Shown: positions 1 to 11,800 of the stretch, in pieces | Numbering within the stretch: position 1 is the first letter of the stretch | How the letters are laid out: every line of letters starts with the position of its first letter | Source: Eremophila alpestris peregrina | Taxonomy: Eukaryota > Chordata > Aves > Passeriformes > Alaudidae | Direction of reading: 5' to 3' | Assembly (NCBI GenBank): GCA_009792885.1 | Contig: WMCF01000032.1 | Span: 9,042,059 to 9,106,058 of the forward strand | DNA: 64,000 nucleotides | Notes under the pieces: generated by a model | Database searches by the model: none | Seen by the model: the letters and a program-made list of their open reading frames with translations, nothing else | What the model was told of the DNA's origin: nothing | Program-made: the position numbers and the translations under genes

Positions 1-761
1 GGGCTGCTGCAGGGATGCACAGACAGCATGGCTCACTGGAAATTGCTCAGCAGGGGATGATGGATTTGCTCTAGGGACAAAATGTATCCCTTTGTGACCC
101 TTTGGTTGGACACAGTGCTGATCTTTACACTTGGAAAGGTTGACACAGGTTGAAACAAAGAAGTACATTCACATTATGGCTTTCTCATGGGGGAGCTCCG
201 ATTTCTTGTCTGAAATTCAGTAGGGCAGGCCAAGTGGCACAAAGCTCCATTGTCCCTCCCCTCCCTCCAGCAGGCACAGTGCCCTTGCACCCGTGATAGC
301 AGAGCAAGGGTGTCACCTCTGGAAAAGGTGAGCACATTGCACTGAGAGGAGCCCACATTTGGGTTTGTGCTGATCACTACTGCCTGCCCAAACAGTTCTA
401 AACTTCATTGCCACTGAGAAAAGCCCTTCTCAATGCCCTGTGCCAGCTTCAGGGATTTCAGAGCAGTGAATCCTGCCCTGGGGGCTGAGCTCCCACAGCT
501 GGAGCATCCTCTCCACAGGGCACCCAGTGTCCCACACGTGTCATTAACCTGGCACTGCCCCCTCCTGCTGCTGCCATGGCAGAACTGCCCCTGCCCTCTG
601 TCCTGCAGCTCACCAAACACATTCCAGGTTAAAATGTACCCCAAAAAGCACTGGGTTTCCAAAGGCTGCCTCTGATGAGCAGTGCTGCTGTGTGGCCTGG
701 CTGTGCCAGCTCCTGCAGGGGCAGTGCCCATGGCCAGCACAGGGGCTGCAGCAGCAGATCC

Positions 762-840
762 CTGCTCCCCCTGCTTCTCCTGCTTCTCCTGCTTCTCCTG
801 CTCCTCCTGCTTTTCCTGCTTCCCCTGCTCCTCCTGCTCC
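762..840. repeat. 9-bp pyrimidine-rich minisatellite
   Basis: There are about 8.8 tandem units of the type ctgcttctc, varying at a few positions. The + strand is almost pure pyrimidine apart from one G per unit. The 9-base period keeps all three frames open, which explains the repetitive open frames on both strands, so coding is not implied. Confidence 0.85.
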
Positions 841-2442
841 AAGCCAGCAGCACCTGGGGATTCCTGGGCAGGCCTAAATGCAGCTGCCTGCTGACCCTCC
901 TCCTGCTCCACTGCCATCGCCTGCAGTGACACAGGCTCTGCTGCTGCAGCCAGGTTCCTTCTCTGCATTCCTGCACTGCCTCCCTCCCCTGCATTTCCAT
1001 TTTATGTAATTGGCCATGTCAAAAGAGCCCTTGCATAACCACAGCCACCCCAGGCACATGGCTCCAGACACATGCATGCCTCCCCTCTCTGTCAGCTGTG
1101 ATCTTTTGCACATGGATGGATTCAGCCCTTATCCAGGAACTTCTAAAAATAAAGAAACCACAGTGGCAAACATCAGGGACTCACAGAGCTTGGCATAGCA
1201 GCTCCTCATGTCTCTCACAGACAGTGTCTGTATGCTGGGACATAAAGACCTGGGCACAACACATGCCAGTGGGAAAAGAATAACTTGCTCAGTAGTGTCA
1301 CCTTCTCTGCATTCAAACAGAGCCAGTTTTCTTAATGAAAATGCTCTTTTTTAATCTTTGCAAGTGAACAGATCTGTGTGCAAGCCATCCATACAGACCA
1401 GAGACCTGTGCAGAGGCTAAAAACACTTTGGACAAAGTTATTTTAATCATCTAAGTGATTCCATTGATTTTCCTGAGCTACTTGCATATCTAAATTAATC
1501 TGAACATTTGCATAACTTCTGCCCAAAAGTTTCCTGTCTAAAAGCATTGGCACAGCTCCCCATGAGATCAGCTTTACCACTGGCACAGGCAATCACAGTG
1601 ACTGCTCACACAGATCGTTTACAGGGCACAGTATCACTTACAGAGGGAACAAGCTGCAGCCTGTGGAGCAGTGCTGAGCCCCAGGGGCACTTTGGCACCC
1701 ACTTCAGGCAAAGCCAGATCAGGGTTTAGATAACCATGGGCATGATTTGTCTGCAAAGCCAAGAGACTCTCAGTCCCCTGAGCAGGCACTGCAGCCTCAA
1801 TTCTCTCAGCAAGGCTTTGTAGTTCCTTTCTCTGCCCATCCCCTTGCTCTGCTGCCACATCCCCTGTGTCAGGTGGCTCTTCCCAGCCCTGCCATCAGTG
1901 ACTGCAAAGCTCTTAACTCCACGCTGAAAGGAGCTGGGATCTGAACACATCTGCTCAAATTATTTTGGCCACACACAACTTCCAGAGTGCTGAAGGCAAA
2001 CAGTTGTTTGCTCCTTTTTATATTCAGCATTTTATTTCACAAGGCTCATTGCAGCAGCCCTTCAATGCCCACTGAGACTGCTAAAGTGTTGTCTGGCCTG
2101 AAAATCTTCCTGATTTATGAGATGACACCAAAGCCAGGATTTGGGAGGCTGTGCTGACATCAGACCATCTAATGATGGTCTTTTTGGAAGGATCACAGAT
2201 TGTGTTTGGGTTATTGATGGTGATGGAGTCACCACACAGAGGCCAACCAGTCACTAATCATTTACTTACATGAATGGCTTTTCCAGCCCAGCAATTCAGC
2301 TGGCACAGAAATGACAGTGGCTTTCTCCTGCTTGGATTTGGGTCGAGCTGGGCTTTGTCCAGCCCTGGACATCAGCTCACTGTCAGCCCCTGGGCAGGGC
2401 TCCCTCTCTGAGATTCCCAGCAGCGAGGGCAGGTCACACATT

Positions 2443-2477
2443 GCTGCTGCTGCTGCTGTGCTGCTGCTGCTCTGCTG
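2443..2477. repeat. Interrupted CTG/CAG trinucleotide tract
   Basis: A run of tgc/ctg triplets, broken by single irregular triplets, lies in non-coding sequence upstream of GPRC5B. It is a short microsatellite; no coding role is seen. Confidence 0.75.
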
Positions 2478-4028
2478 TGTACCATGTAGGAGGAACATCA
2501 GCTGGCCAAGGGGAAGGGAAGGAGAAGGGCCACATTCCTGCAGCTGTGTTTGCTAGGTAGCTTTGTTCATGATAATTGAATCCATAGCCCCACTGGTCTG
2601 GCTGTGTTGGTGGCACTGAGTGCCCCTCCCAAAGCTGCTGTCTCGCTGTGGGCTCAGACCCTTCCAGCTGCCTGCAGTGAGGACAACCTGCCCTTGCACA
2701 GCTCCAGGGGAGGCAGAGGAAGGACTCAGTCCTGCCCAAGAGGCAGGAGGGAGCAGCCCTGGGCTGCCTCTTGTCAGCAGGGCAGTGGCTCCTGTGAAAG
2801 CATCCTGACAAGTGAGTGTCTCTGGCCTTTCATTGCCTCCCAGGGTGTGAGAGCAGTGCCCTCCTGCACCAGATACAGGGGGTGAAAGGTGCACACCTTT
2901 GAATTAGGTACACACAAAGCTCTCCCTTACTGTGAGCTCCACAAAGAAGATCCAAAGGCTTCTGACCTCAGACAGCCAGGCATCACCTGAAAGGGAAAAA
3001 AAAAAAAAAAAAGACATTTAACTTTCTAAACAAATTCAAAGTCAAAGTACTGGTGGCAGAACATGCTGCTCTCTGCCTACCCTGTTTCAGGGCTTGGCTG
3101 TGAGCCAGTGCAGTTTGGGCTGCAGCCAGCTGTGCCTGTCCAAGTGCATCCCTGGGGAGCCCCCAGCCTGGCTGCTCTCTGCCCAGCCTCTGCAGTGTCC
3201 TGGTCTCTGTCACACAGGCTGGATGTTGTGCTGCACACTGCAGCTCATGCCTGAGTCTCCCCAAAAAACCAGCACCTTCCCCCAGGCTGGGCAGCTCAGC
3301 TGGGCTGGTTCCCCCTCTCCTCCCCAGCCAAAGGCAGCATTCCCAAGGGCAGCTGCCAAGGAAACATCCTGCATCCATCACACCAGAGATTCACTCTCCT
3401 TCCTCAACAACCTCGGCCCAAAATGCCCCAACAACAGCCCCAAGCCATGGGCAGAGGTTCATCATCCTGACATGAAATACAAGTTCCCAGTCCCTGCTGA
3501 CCCCGGGGCTGTTTCTGAGGATTGGCTCCTCTCACTGTGATGGGCCTGTCACAGCAACATCACCCAGTCCAGGCAAGCTTCTGGTGATGAAAGCTCTAAT
3601 GCAGCACAGGCACTTTCTTTTTGACCTTCAATTCTCCCTTTTGCTGAGATAAGTCACTGTATTCTCACAGCTTGAGCAGTCCCTTTGCTGGACCCATTTT
3701 TGATGTGTAATATTTGTGCCCAAACTCCATTTCCTTCCTTCCAAAGCACTAAGATTTGCTTATGACTCAGCCTCAATAAAACACACAGCAAGGACCATCA
3801 AAATGTTTGTGCAATGCAGGGATAAAATTCACAGGCTACAATCTTTAGGCTGGAATCTCCACTGCCCCTTATTTCCCCTCAAAAAGAATATTAACTCACA
3901 CTAGATCTTGGTGCAAAGTAAATCCACCAGCAAAAGAGAAGTTTTAAAGGGAACCTATGTCCATGTGATAAATAAAGTGATTTTAGCACTGCAGAGGCTG
4001 TGATAGCCCTGGAGAGCCTGTACAGGAC

Positions 4029-4045
4029 TTAGGGTTTAGGGTTAG
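4029..4045 (+). repeat. Short telomere-like motif
   Basis: The sequence ttagggtttagggttag contains just over two telomere-type units, one of them with an extra T. It is far too short for a genuine interstitial telomeric array and may be chance or a scar of end-joining repair. Confidence 0.5.
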
Positions 4046-7000
4046 CTAAGCCAGGAACATCTCGATGTGTAATTTGTGAAGGCAGAGCCGGGTATTGAAT
4101 CCCAGGTCCTGGTGAGCTGCTCCGTGGCCAGCAGGTGCCAGTCTCAGCAACAGAAACCCCGAGCACATCCCGGAGAGGGGATTGTTCAATCCTCTGCGAG
4201 GATACAAACGTCATTTTTTTGGTTTTTAGATACACAGACAGTCCACAACAGTGGGCAATGTTTTTCACCAAACGTGCCCCTAAAGAGGAAGGGCAGAAGA
4301 AATTCCGGGTGTGACTTCCCACTTCGCTGAGGAGATGTTACAGATAAGGGCATTAATGACACTGCATTGGAGAGGAACCAGCACCATTCCTTGCAGCGTT
4401 CAGAAAAAACCCTTCACACCTCAGTGTAGGTGTGAAACCAGCAGATGTAAATAAATTATAAATCAGTTTGTTTAACGCAAGCTGAAAAAGCCTGTATAAT
4501 TTGGATTTGAATGTGGATGTGACATCCAACACTACAGCCACTTAACCCCACCTTCTGTCCTGAGAGCACCTTTCTTTTGTGCCATGGACAGACGTTTTTC
4601 CAGATTCTGTTTCTCCACAATGTTTCAATAATTCTTTCTTTCTCCATCCTCCATACATCCATCTCCTTCCTGACACTCACCTTTTTCTTCATAGTGATTT
4701 CGAGATTCTCCTTTCATTTCCCCTTCTCTTCACAGACCCGATTTGGTGGCTCAGACTTCCCAGAGCTCTGTGGAGAGCAGACTTTGCCCTGGGCAGTGCC
4801 GGTGTGAAACCCTCTGCAGTACCAGAAACCATCTCACACATCTCCTGTCTGCTTGGTGCTGCCAGCCAACGGGAGCAGCAGTGTTTGTATCCTGAGAAAA
4901 AGCAGGGCAAGCATCAGGCACACTGATCACACTGCAGGGATTCGTGGAATGCAAAGTTCCTCTGCCCGGGTGTCAGAAATGGTGTTTAGTGACCACACAC
5001 CGCTGCCAGGGGCAAACTCACCTGGCACCTCCTCATTCTGTCCTGTTCATTATTGCAGCATCCCAGCACCGAGGGACAGACAGCAGAGCCTGGCCAGAGC
5101 CGTGATTGAGGCACACAGTGTGTCTCAGGGCAATTTGAAGTGATTTACTCAGGGCTGGCTCCTCCTGTGCAGCCCTGGCTGTGCCCGGGGCCTCCGTCGC
5201 TCCCGATGCAAACACAGGAATGCACACCTAATGATCGCTGTCATTGCCATGCTGCTGATCTCTTCAGGAAATACCCCACTGAAACTGCACTGGCACCGTT
5301 TGATGCTGGCAGGAGCTGTCAAAGAGGAGTACCCGGTGAAATGTTCTGCAGTACAAAGCAGAGCTGGTGCTGGAACACTGCTCTAGTGTTTTGGTGCCTG
5401 CTCCTGCAATAAACACAACACCTGAAAGGAAAGGACACAACAGAGCATGGAAATGGCCTTTATCTCAGGCTGGGACATGGGAAAACCAGCTGAAATGGGG
5501 ATGGCAGTCTGTGGGGATCTGGATTTGGCATTCATGGATGTGAGTGGTGTCTGCTCAGGGCTGCTGGAACAGCCTTGCTCCCTCCTGTCAAATCCTGCTG
5601 GGAGCACTGCTGCAGGAGAGAAACACTGGGAACGTGCAGAGACTCTTTGTTTACCCTTTGTCACAAGCAGTAAACCAAATATTGGTGGGCGGAAAAGCCA
5701 AAAATCTGTTCAATGACCAAACGTGTGTTGTAGGAAATAGGAGGAGTAAAATTACTGAACAGCTGTGGGGTTTTTAAAAGTTGACTATACTGTACACTCA
5801 GTCTAAAATAAAGACAAATAGAAGCTCTTCACTATTCCAGAGAGGAACAAAAGCATTGAGCTGACCTTTCCTTAGGCCATCAGCTCTTGCAGAATTGCAT
5901 GGCATCAGTGGAGGTCTCCAGATGTTGCCTGTACTTTGGCCTTGCACACCTCAGCCCTTCCCCAGTCCCCTCCAAGCACTGATCACCTGCAAGCAGTCAC
6001 TGCCTACAGGCACTGCAGGTGCCAGGAACTGATGCAGGAGCAGAGAACCCTCTGAAATCGGGGAATTCACACAGCCTGCCTGGGTCACAGCAGCCACTCC
6101 ATCCTTCTACCTGCTCTCTGACAGGAGGAAATGCTGAAGGTGCTGATGAGTTTGTGGTTGACTGACAGAAACACTTTTCCCCTAAAGAAAAGCCTATTTT
6201 AAGAGCATATTTTTCAAAGCTAACTGGGTGGAAAGTAATGCAACAGCAGCTGTGATTTAGTCCAGCTACCCTACCAAGTCCTCCTGTAATTTCCTGGATG
6301 ATTTGGAGTCCTGTCCTACACTTTTTCGTGGTAGCCAACACCAAAAACTGCCTCAGCAGGAGAGAAATCAGCCCTATTCAGTACTGATCCACCAGTAATG
6401 CTTGAGAGGGGCATTATCTTCCCTGTTCCATCAGTACAAGGCAAACGGGGGAGGCTGTTTCCTTCAGGGAGCCAGGGCAGTGTTAGAGACACAGGAAGAA
6501 GGGAACAATGCCCCAGATTTGCATTTGCTGAAGGGCTCAGTACATTGCTCCCTTGTGAGCTGGCCAAGACCGACAGCACATGAATCCTTGTGATTCATCC
6601 TCCCCCTGGTCTACCTCTCTGTATCCAGCACGGCACAGAGAGCTCTGTGTGTTTATTTGTACACAAAAAGGGCTTTACTTGGTGCTGCACTATTTGGGTG
6701 CTTGGCTCAGGCTCCCAAGATGGAGCAGGGGTACAGACTGATCTGTTCAATCAGTATTTTCCACTTTTCTGCCAGACTGCTGGGTGACCTTGGGCAGTTC
6801 ACAGCAACTTCACCTCTCACCCACCTCAATTTCTGTAAAATTATCCTGCTTAACTTTGAATGGAGCATAGCTGCCAACTGATGCAAGGGCAGGCTGTGTT
6901 GTTCAAGTGTGACTCAAATAAAACCAGTGCCTAAAACCTGAAAGCAGCAAGATAGGGAAATTGAGAAAGAGAAGAGCAGAAATGTGAAATTGTTCCTCTG

Positions 7001-8030
7001 CCTCAGCTTTTCTCTGCCTGCTGCCCTTTCTAAACACAGGCAATTACGGTCCAACCCCACCATCCAATTTACTCCATGTCAGGCAGGCTGAGAAGTTCAG
7101 GGTGCCCTCCAAGGCATCCTAAATGACAGGTAAATAAGCCCACACATGTTGGGAAGAGGCTCTTTAAAGGTTACAGTTCTGCTGTGCTGGAGAAGGCACG
7201 TTCCAGGGCAGATCTTTCCCTTTGGAAGGCTCTGGATACGGAAACCTGGCAAGAAGGGCAGGTGTTGAGGAAGGACACATTCTGGGCACTCCCTGCTGCT
7301 GATGCCGTGTCAGCTGTGCCTGCCCTCACTGTCCTTAGTGGTTTAAATGGGAGCACAGCCCAGGGATGCACAACCCAGGGATGCACGACATGGTGAGGCT
7401 GCTGGTCATGGATGTGCCAGGCAGATGGATTCTAAGATGTTAAAAAAGGCTCACGAGTTTCTGCTGCTCATAGACATCATGTACAGAAGTTGTCTTTTCC
7501 TCCTAAAAGAACCCCTCCTCCTGGAGTTTGTAGAAAGCCCTGTCTCAGGGTTATGAGTGTCTCAGGGTTGAAGTGAGAAGCTGAAAAGCAGGACACCAGC
7601 TGCCCACTGAGGGTAGGAGGCACACAGGGAGCCTTTGCAGGACCTCCCGACTTGCAGGGGCTGATTCTGCGTGTGAAGTGTCCCTTGCACCGTACCCAGC
7701 ACTCTCCCTTCTTCTTTTCGTTTGTTGAGCTGTTGTCTGGGGCTGTGGCAGGACGGAAGCTGCATCTGGTGAAGGTTTGAACGTATCCAGCCTCTTCCAA
7801 AATTCCCCGTGATCAGAGGGCTGAAATCCCCTCAGCTCTGCAGTCCCACGCCGGGCCATAGGTGCGTGCCTGACCAGCCAGCCTGCCCGGGAGCGCTCCC
7901 AACGCTTGTTCTCACCCATCTGCGGAGACAGCACAGGCAGGAATGCCCGGCCGTGTGCCAGCTGCTGCCCCGCTGTGTCCTGCCCTGGGGTCACCTGAGC
8001 ACGGAGCTGCGCGGTGTGGGGATGTGGTAG

Positions 8031-8088
8031 GGTGTGTGTGTGTGAGTGTGTGTGAGCAGTGTGTGTAAGTGTGTAAGTGTGTGTGTGC
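8031..8088. repeat. Degenerate GT/CA dinucleotide repeat
   Basis: Runs of gtgtgt are interrupted by gagt and aagt. The tract marks the outer edge of the GC-rich island that begins directly after it. Confidence 0.8.
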
Positions 8089-8177
8089 CCTCACCGTGCC
8101 CCCTCCCCTGGGAGCCGGGCAGCTCCGCACGGACAGAGCGCCCCGGCGCTGTGCGGTGCCGGTCCCTGTCCCCGGGG

Positions 8178-8335
8178 TACCCCTGCCCTGCCGAGCCGAG
8201 CCGGGCCGGGCAGTACCGAGCCAGGCAGAGCCGTGCCGAGCCGGGCCATGCCTTGCCGGGCAGTGCTGTGCAGAGCTGTGTAGAGCCGTGCAGAGCCGTG
8301 CAGAGCCGAGCGGAGCGGGGCGGAGCGGTGGGAGG
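8178..8335. repeat. GC-rich tandem repeat, ~10-bp units (gagccgtgca type)
   Basis: Imperfect units built from gccgagccgg, gagccgtgcc and agagccgtgc run through this stretch. They lie inside the CpG island, upstream of both candidate GPRC5B donors. The long open frames seen here on both strands come from the repeat and high GC. Confidence 0.75.
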
Positions 8336-8378
8336 GGGCTGGCCGCGGGGCCGGAGCGCGGCGGAGCGGCGGGCACAG

Positions 8379-8517
8379 AGCGGACACCGCAGCGCCCCGG
8401 ACACCGCTCCGGGCCCCCCGGGACACCGCAGCGCCCCGGACACCGCCCCGGACACCGCTCCGGTCCTCCCGGGACACCGCAGCGATCCGGTCCCCGCTCC
8501 GGACACCGCTCGGGCCC
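8379..8517. repeat. GC-rich tandem repeat, ggacaccgc units
   Basis: Units such as ggacaccgcagcgccc and ggacaccgctccgg recur at least eight times. This is a second, different repeat family inside the same CpG island. It is very likely variable and hard to sequence. Confidence 0.8.
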
Positions 8518-8672
8518 GGGGCCCGGCGCTCCATGAGCCGCCCCGGGGCTCGGCGCTGCGCTCGCTCCCCGCGGAGCCGCCGCGCCGCCGCAGCCGGGAT
8601 GTGACTGTGGGACAGAGCTGCCCTCGGCCGCACGGACAGCGGGGTGAGCCGGCGGGGCTGGGGGGAGCGGCG

Positions 8673-8787
8673 GGCACGGCTCGGCTCCGGGGCACGGCTC
8701 GGCTCCGGAGTACGCTGGGGAGAGCAGCGGGCACGGCTCGGCTCCGGGGCACGGCTCGGCTCCGGGGCACGGCTCGGCTCCGGGGTA
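8673..8787. repeat. 18-bp GC minisatellite between the two candidate donors
   Basis: Five copies of an 18-bp unit, ggcacggctcggctccgg, occur as a pair and a triplet separated by a spacer carrying ctggggagagcagcgg, giving a higher-order structure. It lies between the candidate GPRC5B exon 1 donors at 8643 and 8835, so it would be either exonic 5'UTR or the first bases of intron 1. Confidence 0.85.
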
Positions 8788-8835
8788 CGCCCGGGACACG
8801 GCTCTGCGCCCCGCACCGCCCGCAGAATTAGCGCG

Positions 8836-11800
8836 GTGAGCCCCGGCAGACGAGGCTGGATATAGGAACCCTGGGGGGGATTAGACGGGATCTAGGGCAG
8901 GACGGGGGGGCCTCGGGGCAGGGGGCTGCGCTGCGGGGCTGGCGAGGAAGGCACTGGAGTTCGGAGGGGATGGGGAAGAGGAGCGGGGACAGGCGGGGGA
9001 GGAAGAGACGGGGAAAAAAAAAAAAACTGACGAGAGAAATGAGCGAAGGGACAAAAGAGCGGAGGCTGAAGCGGGATAGGGACCGTCCAGCAGGAGGAGG
9101 AGGAGGTTGCAGGCGGATTAAGGCGAGCCCGGAGCGGAGGCAGCCGCGCTCCGGCCTCGCACCGCCTACCCAAGCCCGGCACCTCATCGCATTCCCCGGC
9201 GGGAGCTCAAGGGCACTGACAGGGAAGGGGCCGAGGGGGGAGAGCCTTTTGCTGGCCCCTGGTCGGAACCCCGGTCCCGTCCGGGGCTGGCGGCAGCGCC
9301 GCCGGAGTGCGGGAGCAGTTTTGTCTCTCGTTAATAAAAGCCCTGTGTCTGTGTTACCTCTCCGCAAAGCCACGCGGAGAGGGGATTTAGCACTTATGTG
9401 AACCCTTTGTTTACACCTGCACTAATGTTTATCCCGGAGCTAACGGGATTTCCTGCGTGCTGGAGCCAAACACCCAGCTCGGTGATCAGCGAGGAGCTGT
9501 TTAACGGGGATTCCCGTGCCGCTCCCAGACTGGGAATGTCAGGGTTGAGGTGTTGTCTCGCTACATCAGGGGAGATCAGGTGACAGAAGCCATCTGCTAG
9601 AAGGCTTTGACATGGATAGAAACAGTCTGAGAATTAGCAAAGAAAATAAAAACGTTGGTTACTGTCATTGATTGCTGTCGGTTGTGAACTCAACCCCAGG
9701 CACTGTGCTCAGGAGTACCTGGGCACTCCTGATAAACAGATTCTGACGAAGGGGAACCGAGCTCCTGGAAAATTACAAAGAGAATTTCATAGGGTATTCA
9801 GCATCACAAAGTATTTCTAAAGGAAAGCAATACTTTTTCTACATGTCGTTTCTGGAGTGGGGTCTTGGCTCCTGTAACACAGCCTGGTGTGTGTCTAATG
9901 CAGGGGCTGTCAAAATCACTGCTGTGCTTTTGCCTACAAAGCACAATTGCACTATGAATTATTATTCTGGAAATACACACCTCTCTTGAGTAGTCTGATC
10001 TCAGCTTGGCTGTTGCTGCTCTGTTATCAGTCCTGGAGCTCATTCTTCAGTTCTGATCAAAAGCAGCTGGCAGAGATCCTGTGTTGTGATTAATTCCTCA
10101 CTCACTCGCATCTCTCTCCACAACACTTCGTGGTGGGGGTGGTTTCTGTTGGAAATTGCACAGTGAGCCAGTCTTCTGCCTGTGAGGAAGAGCAGGTTAC
10201 TATTTGTGCTACTATTGCTTATATTTACTGGGTTTTCTTCTGTGCCATTGAATGCATCTCCCTGTGTCACTAACATTTGAACTCCAGGTACAGGAGCAGA
10301 TAATGCACCTAACCACGAATAGCCTGACCTTAAATCTTTGCCCTGTACAGATTTATTCTGTATTTATATTCTGTAGCAGCATACAGTCGTGTCTTTCTGA
10401 TCCCCTTGCAAGCTTTGGTCAGAAGACTTTAGCTACAGAAAGCCTCATTGATTTTTAACCATGACAACTTTTTGATGACAACGGTGAGATTTTCTGCTGT
10501 TTAGTTGCTTGTAATTGTAGTTTGTACCTGCTGGGGCAGCTTTGTGTGTGCAGTTTCTGTGGTGACTCGGTGCCAGATAATGTCATCAAGGGGACCTCAC
10601 AGTAGAAAACAGTGGAGTTATTACAGCTGTCATTGAGAGCAGATTCTGAGCCAGAAATTGAGCTCTGGATTTGAAGCTGTCCTGCTAATTGCTGCTTTTG
10701 CCTAAAATGTGTAAGGCTTATTGATCAGAATATTGATTGTAAGTGTTCCCCATTGCTCTGGTTTTAGGTCCGTTGCCTTAATGGCTTTACCAAAATAAAA
10801 TTTTGGAGAGGGAATCTGGGGTGGGGAATGAAAAAATTCTCAGGTTGCTTTTCTTGCCTGTGAGCAGCTTGTGAGGATGAGGGGGATGTGTGGGTGCCAG
10901 TGGCTGTATCAGTGCTGGAATGTTTCTGTGGCACTCCTGCAGTTCTCTGGCAGCAGCAGTGAAGTGCCAGCCAGACAGAGCCCTATTGTTACTCCTGGGA
11001 GGTTGCATAACTTCAGTCACAGCTAATCTAGACAGAAAGAGGTAAAAATGCTCTTCCTCTACAGTTACTGAGTTAAGTAAAAACCAGCAAGAATGTGCAG
11101 TAAAATTTTACTATAATCCTACCTATTGCACAGGCTTGAGGAAGATGCTATTTTCATAAAATCCCCATAATTATGTATTTTTTTTTTCAGACACAACTTT
11201 TCTGGGAAAAAAAAACCTTATGAGTTTCCCTTCAAATGACTGAATCTGTGGTTTTAGCTGAAGTTGTGGTATTCACTTGCCAAACTTGTGTGTTGTAGTG
11301 CAATGTTTCCCCTTGTTTTTACAACTGTGTTCAGTGCTGAGGATCAGCACTAGAAAGAGGATTTTTCTGGCTGGTGATGTCTCAGGGTAGTTTATTAATA
11401 ATTGCCTGTTTTTACCCAGAAATTTATAGTAAACATGCCAGAAACAAACTGCTTTGTTGATAGCAGTTAAGATTCCTCCTGGGAGACTCCAAGCCCTGCT
11501 TTGGCCTGGGCAGGATCTGGTGTTTGGTGAGACTCACTGGCATTGGGTAGGAAATGATTTCCTCCAGGAATAACTCAGCAGTCCTAGAGACTCCTTGGTC
11601 AGTACTGTGGCTGTGTAGGACCTTTCTAAGAGCACCACTGGTTATGTCCCATCAGCTTTGCCAAAAGTAGGAAGTAACTTGGGAAAATTCCTCTTGAGTT
11701 GAACAAATCAGTATTTCAGAATACATATTTTGAATTCTCTCTATATTTTGTCACAGCTTAATTCCCCCTTTTCCAAAACTAACCACTTCTTCATGGAGGG

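Larger units (their letters stand above)
1..8030. other. Gene-free region upstream of GPRC5B
   Basis: I see no splice-flanked coding exon here. The open frames are short, overlap on both strands and resemble no family I know. In mammals the next gene outward from GPRC5B is GPR139, and I looked for its seven-helix reading frame without finding it. The sequence is moderately GC-rich and unique apart from the small tandem repeats listed separately. Enhancers or a lncRNA could be present but cannot be called from sequence alone. Confidence 0.7.
8090..9330 (+). promoter_or_regulatory. GPRC5B: CpG island, probable GPRC5B promoter and 5' exon
   Basis: GC content and CpG density rise sharply at about 8090 and fall back by about 9330, in an otherwise AT-rich neighbourhood. 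The GPRC5B start codon lies 5 kb downstream at the beginning of an internal exon, so a non-coding first exon is expected upstream, and this is the only CpG island available. Two good splice donors of the form G|GTGAGC follow GC-rich sequence, with exon ends at 8643 and 8835; either could end the 5'UTR exon. I see no TATA box. RNA 5'-end data would be needed to fix the start site. Confidence 0.6.

Noticed and set aside
405..968. 187-codon - strand frame with Glu/Lys/Gln repeats
   Set aside because: The repeated part is the 9-bp minisatellite; the rest has no family match and overlapping frames are equally open.
1..8030. Search for GPR139 (the next gene outward in mammals)
   Set aside because: No frame with its seven-helix sequence is present, so the gene, if linked, lies outside the window.
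7912..8831. Long overlapping open frames (241-295 codons) on both strands
   Set aside because: They translate GC-rich tandem repeats whose units avoid stops. There are no splice signals or domain matches to support coding.
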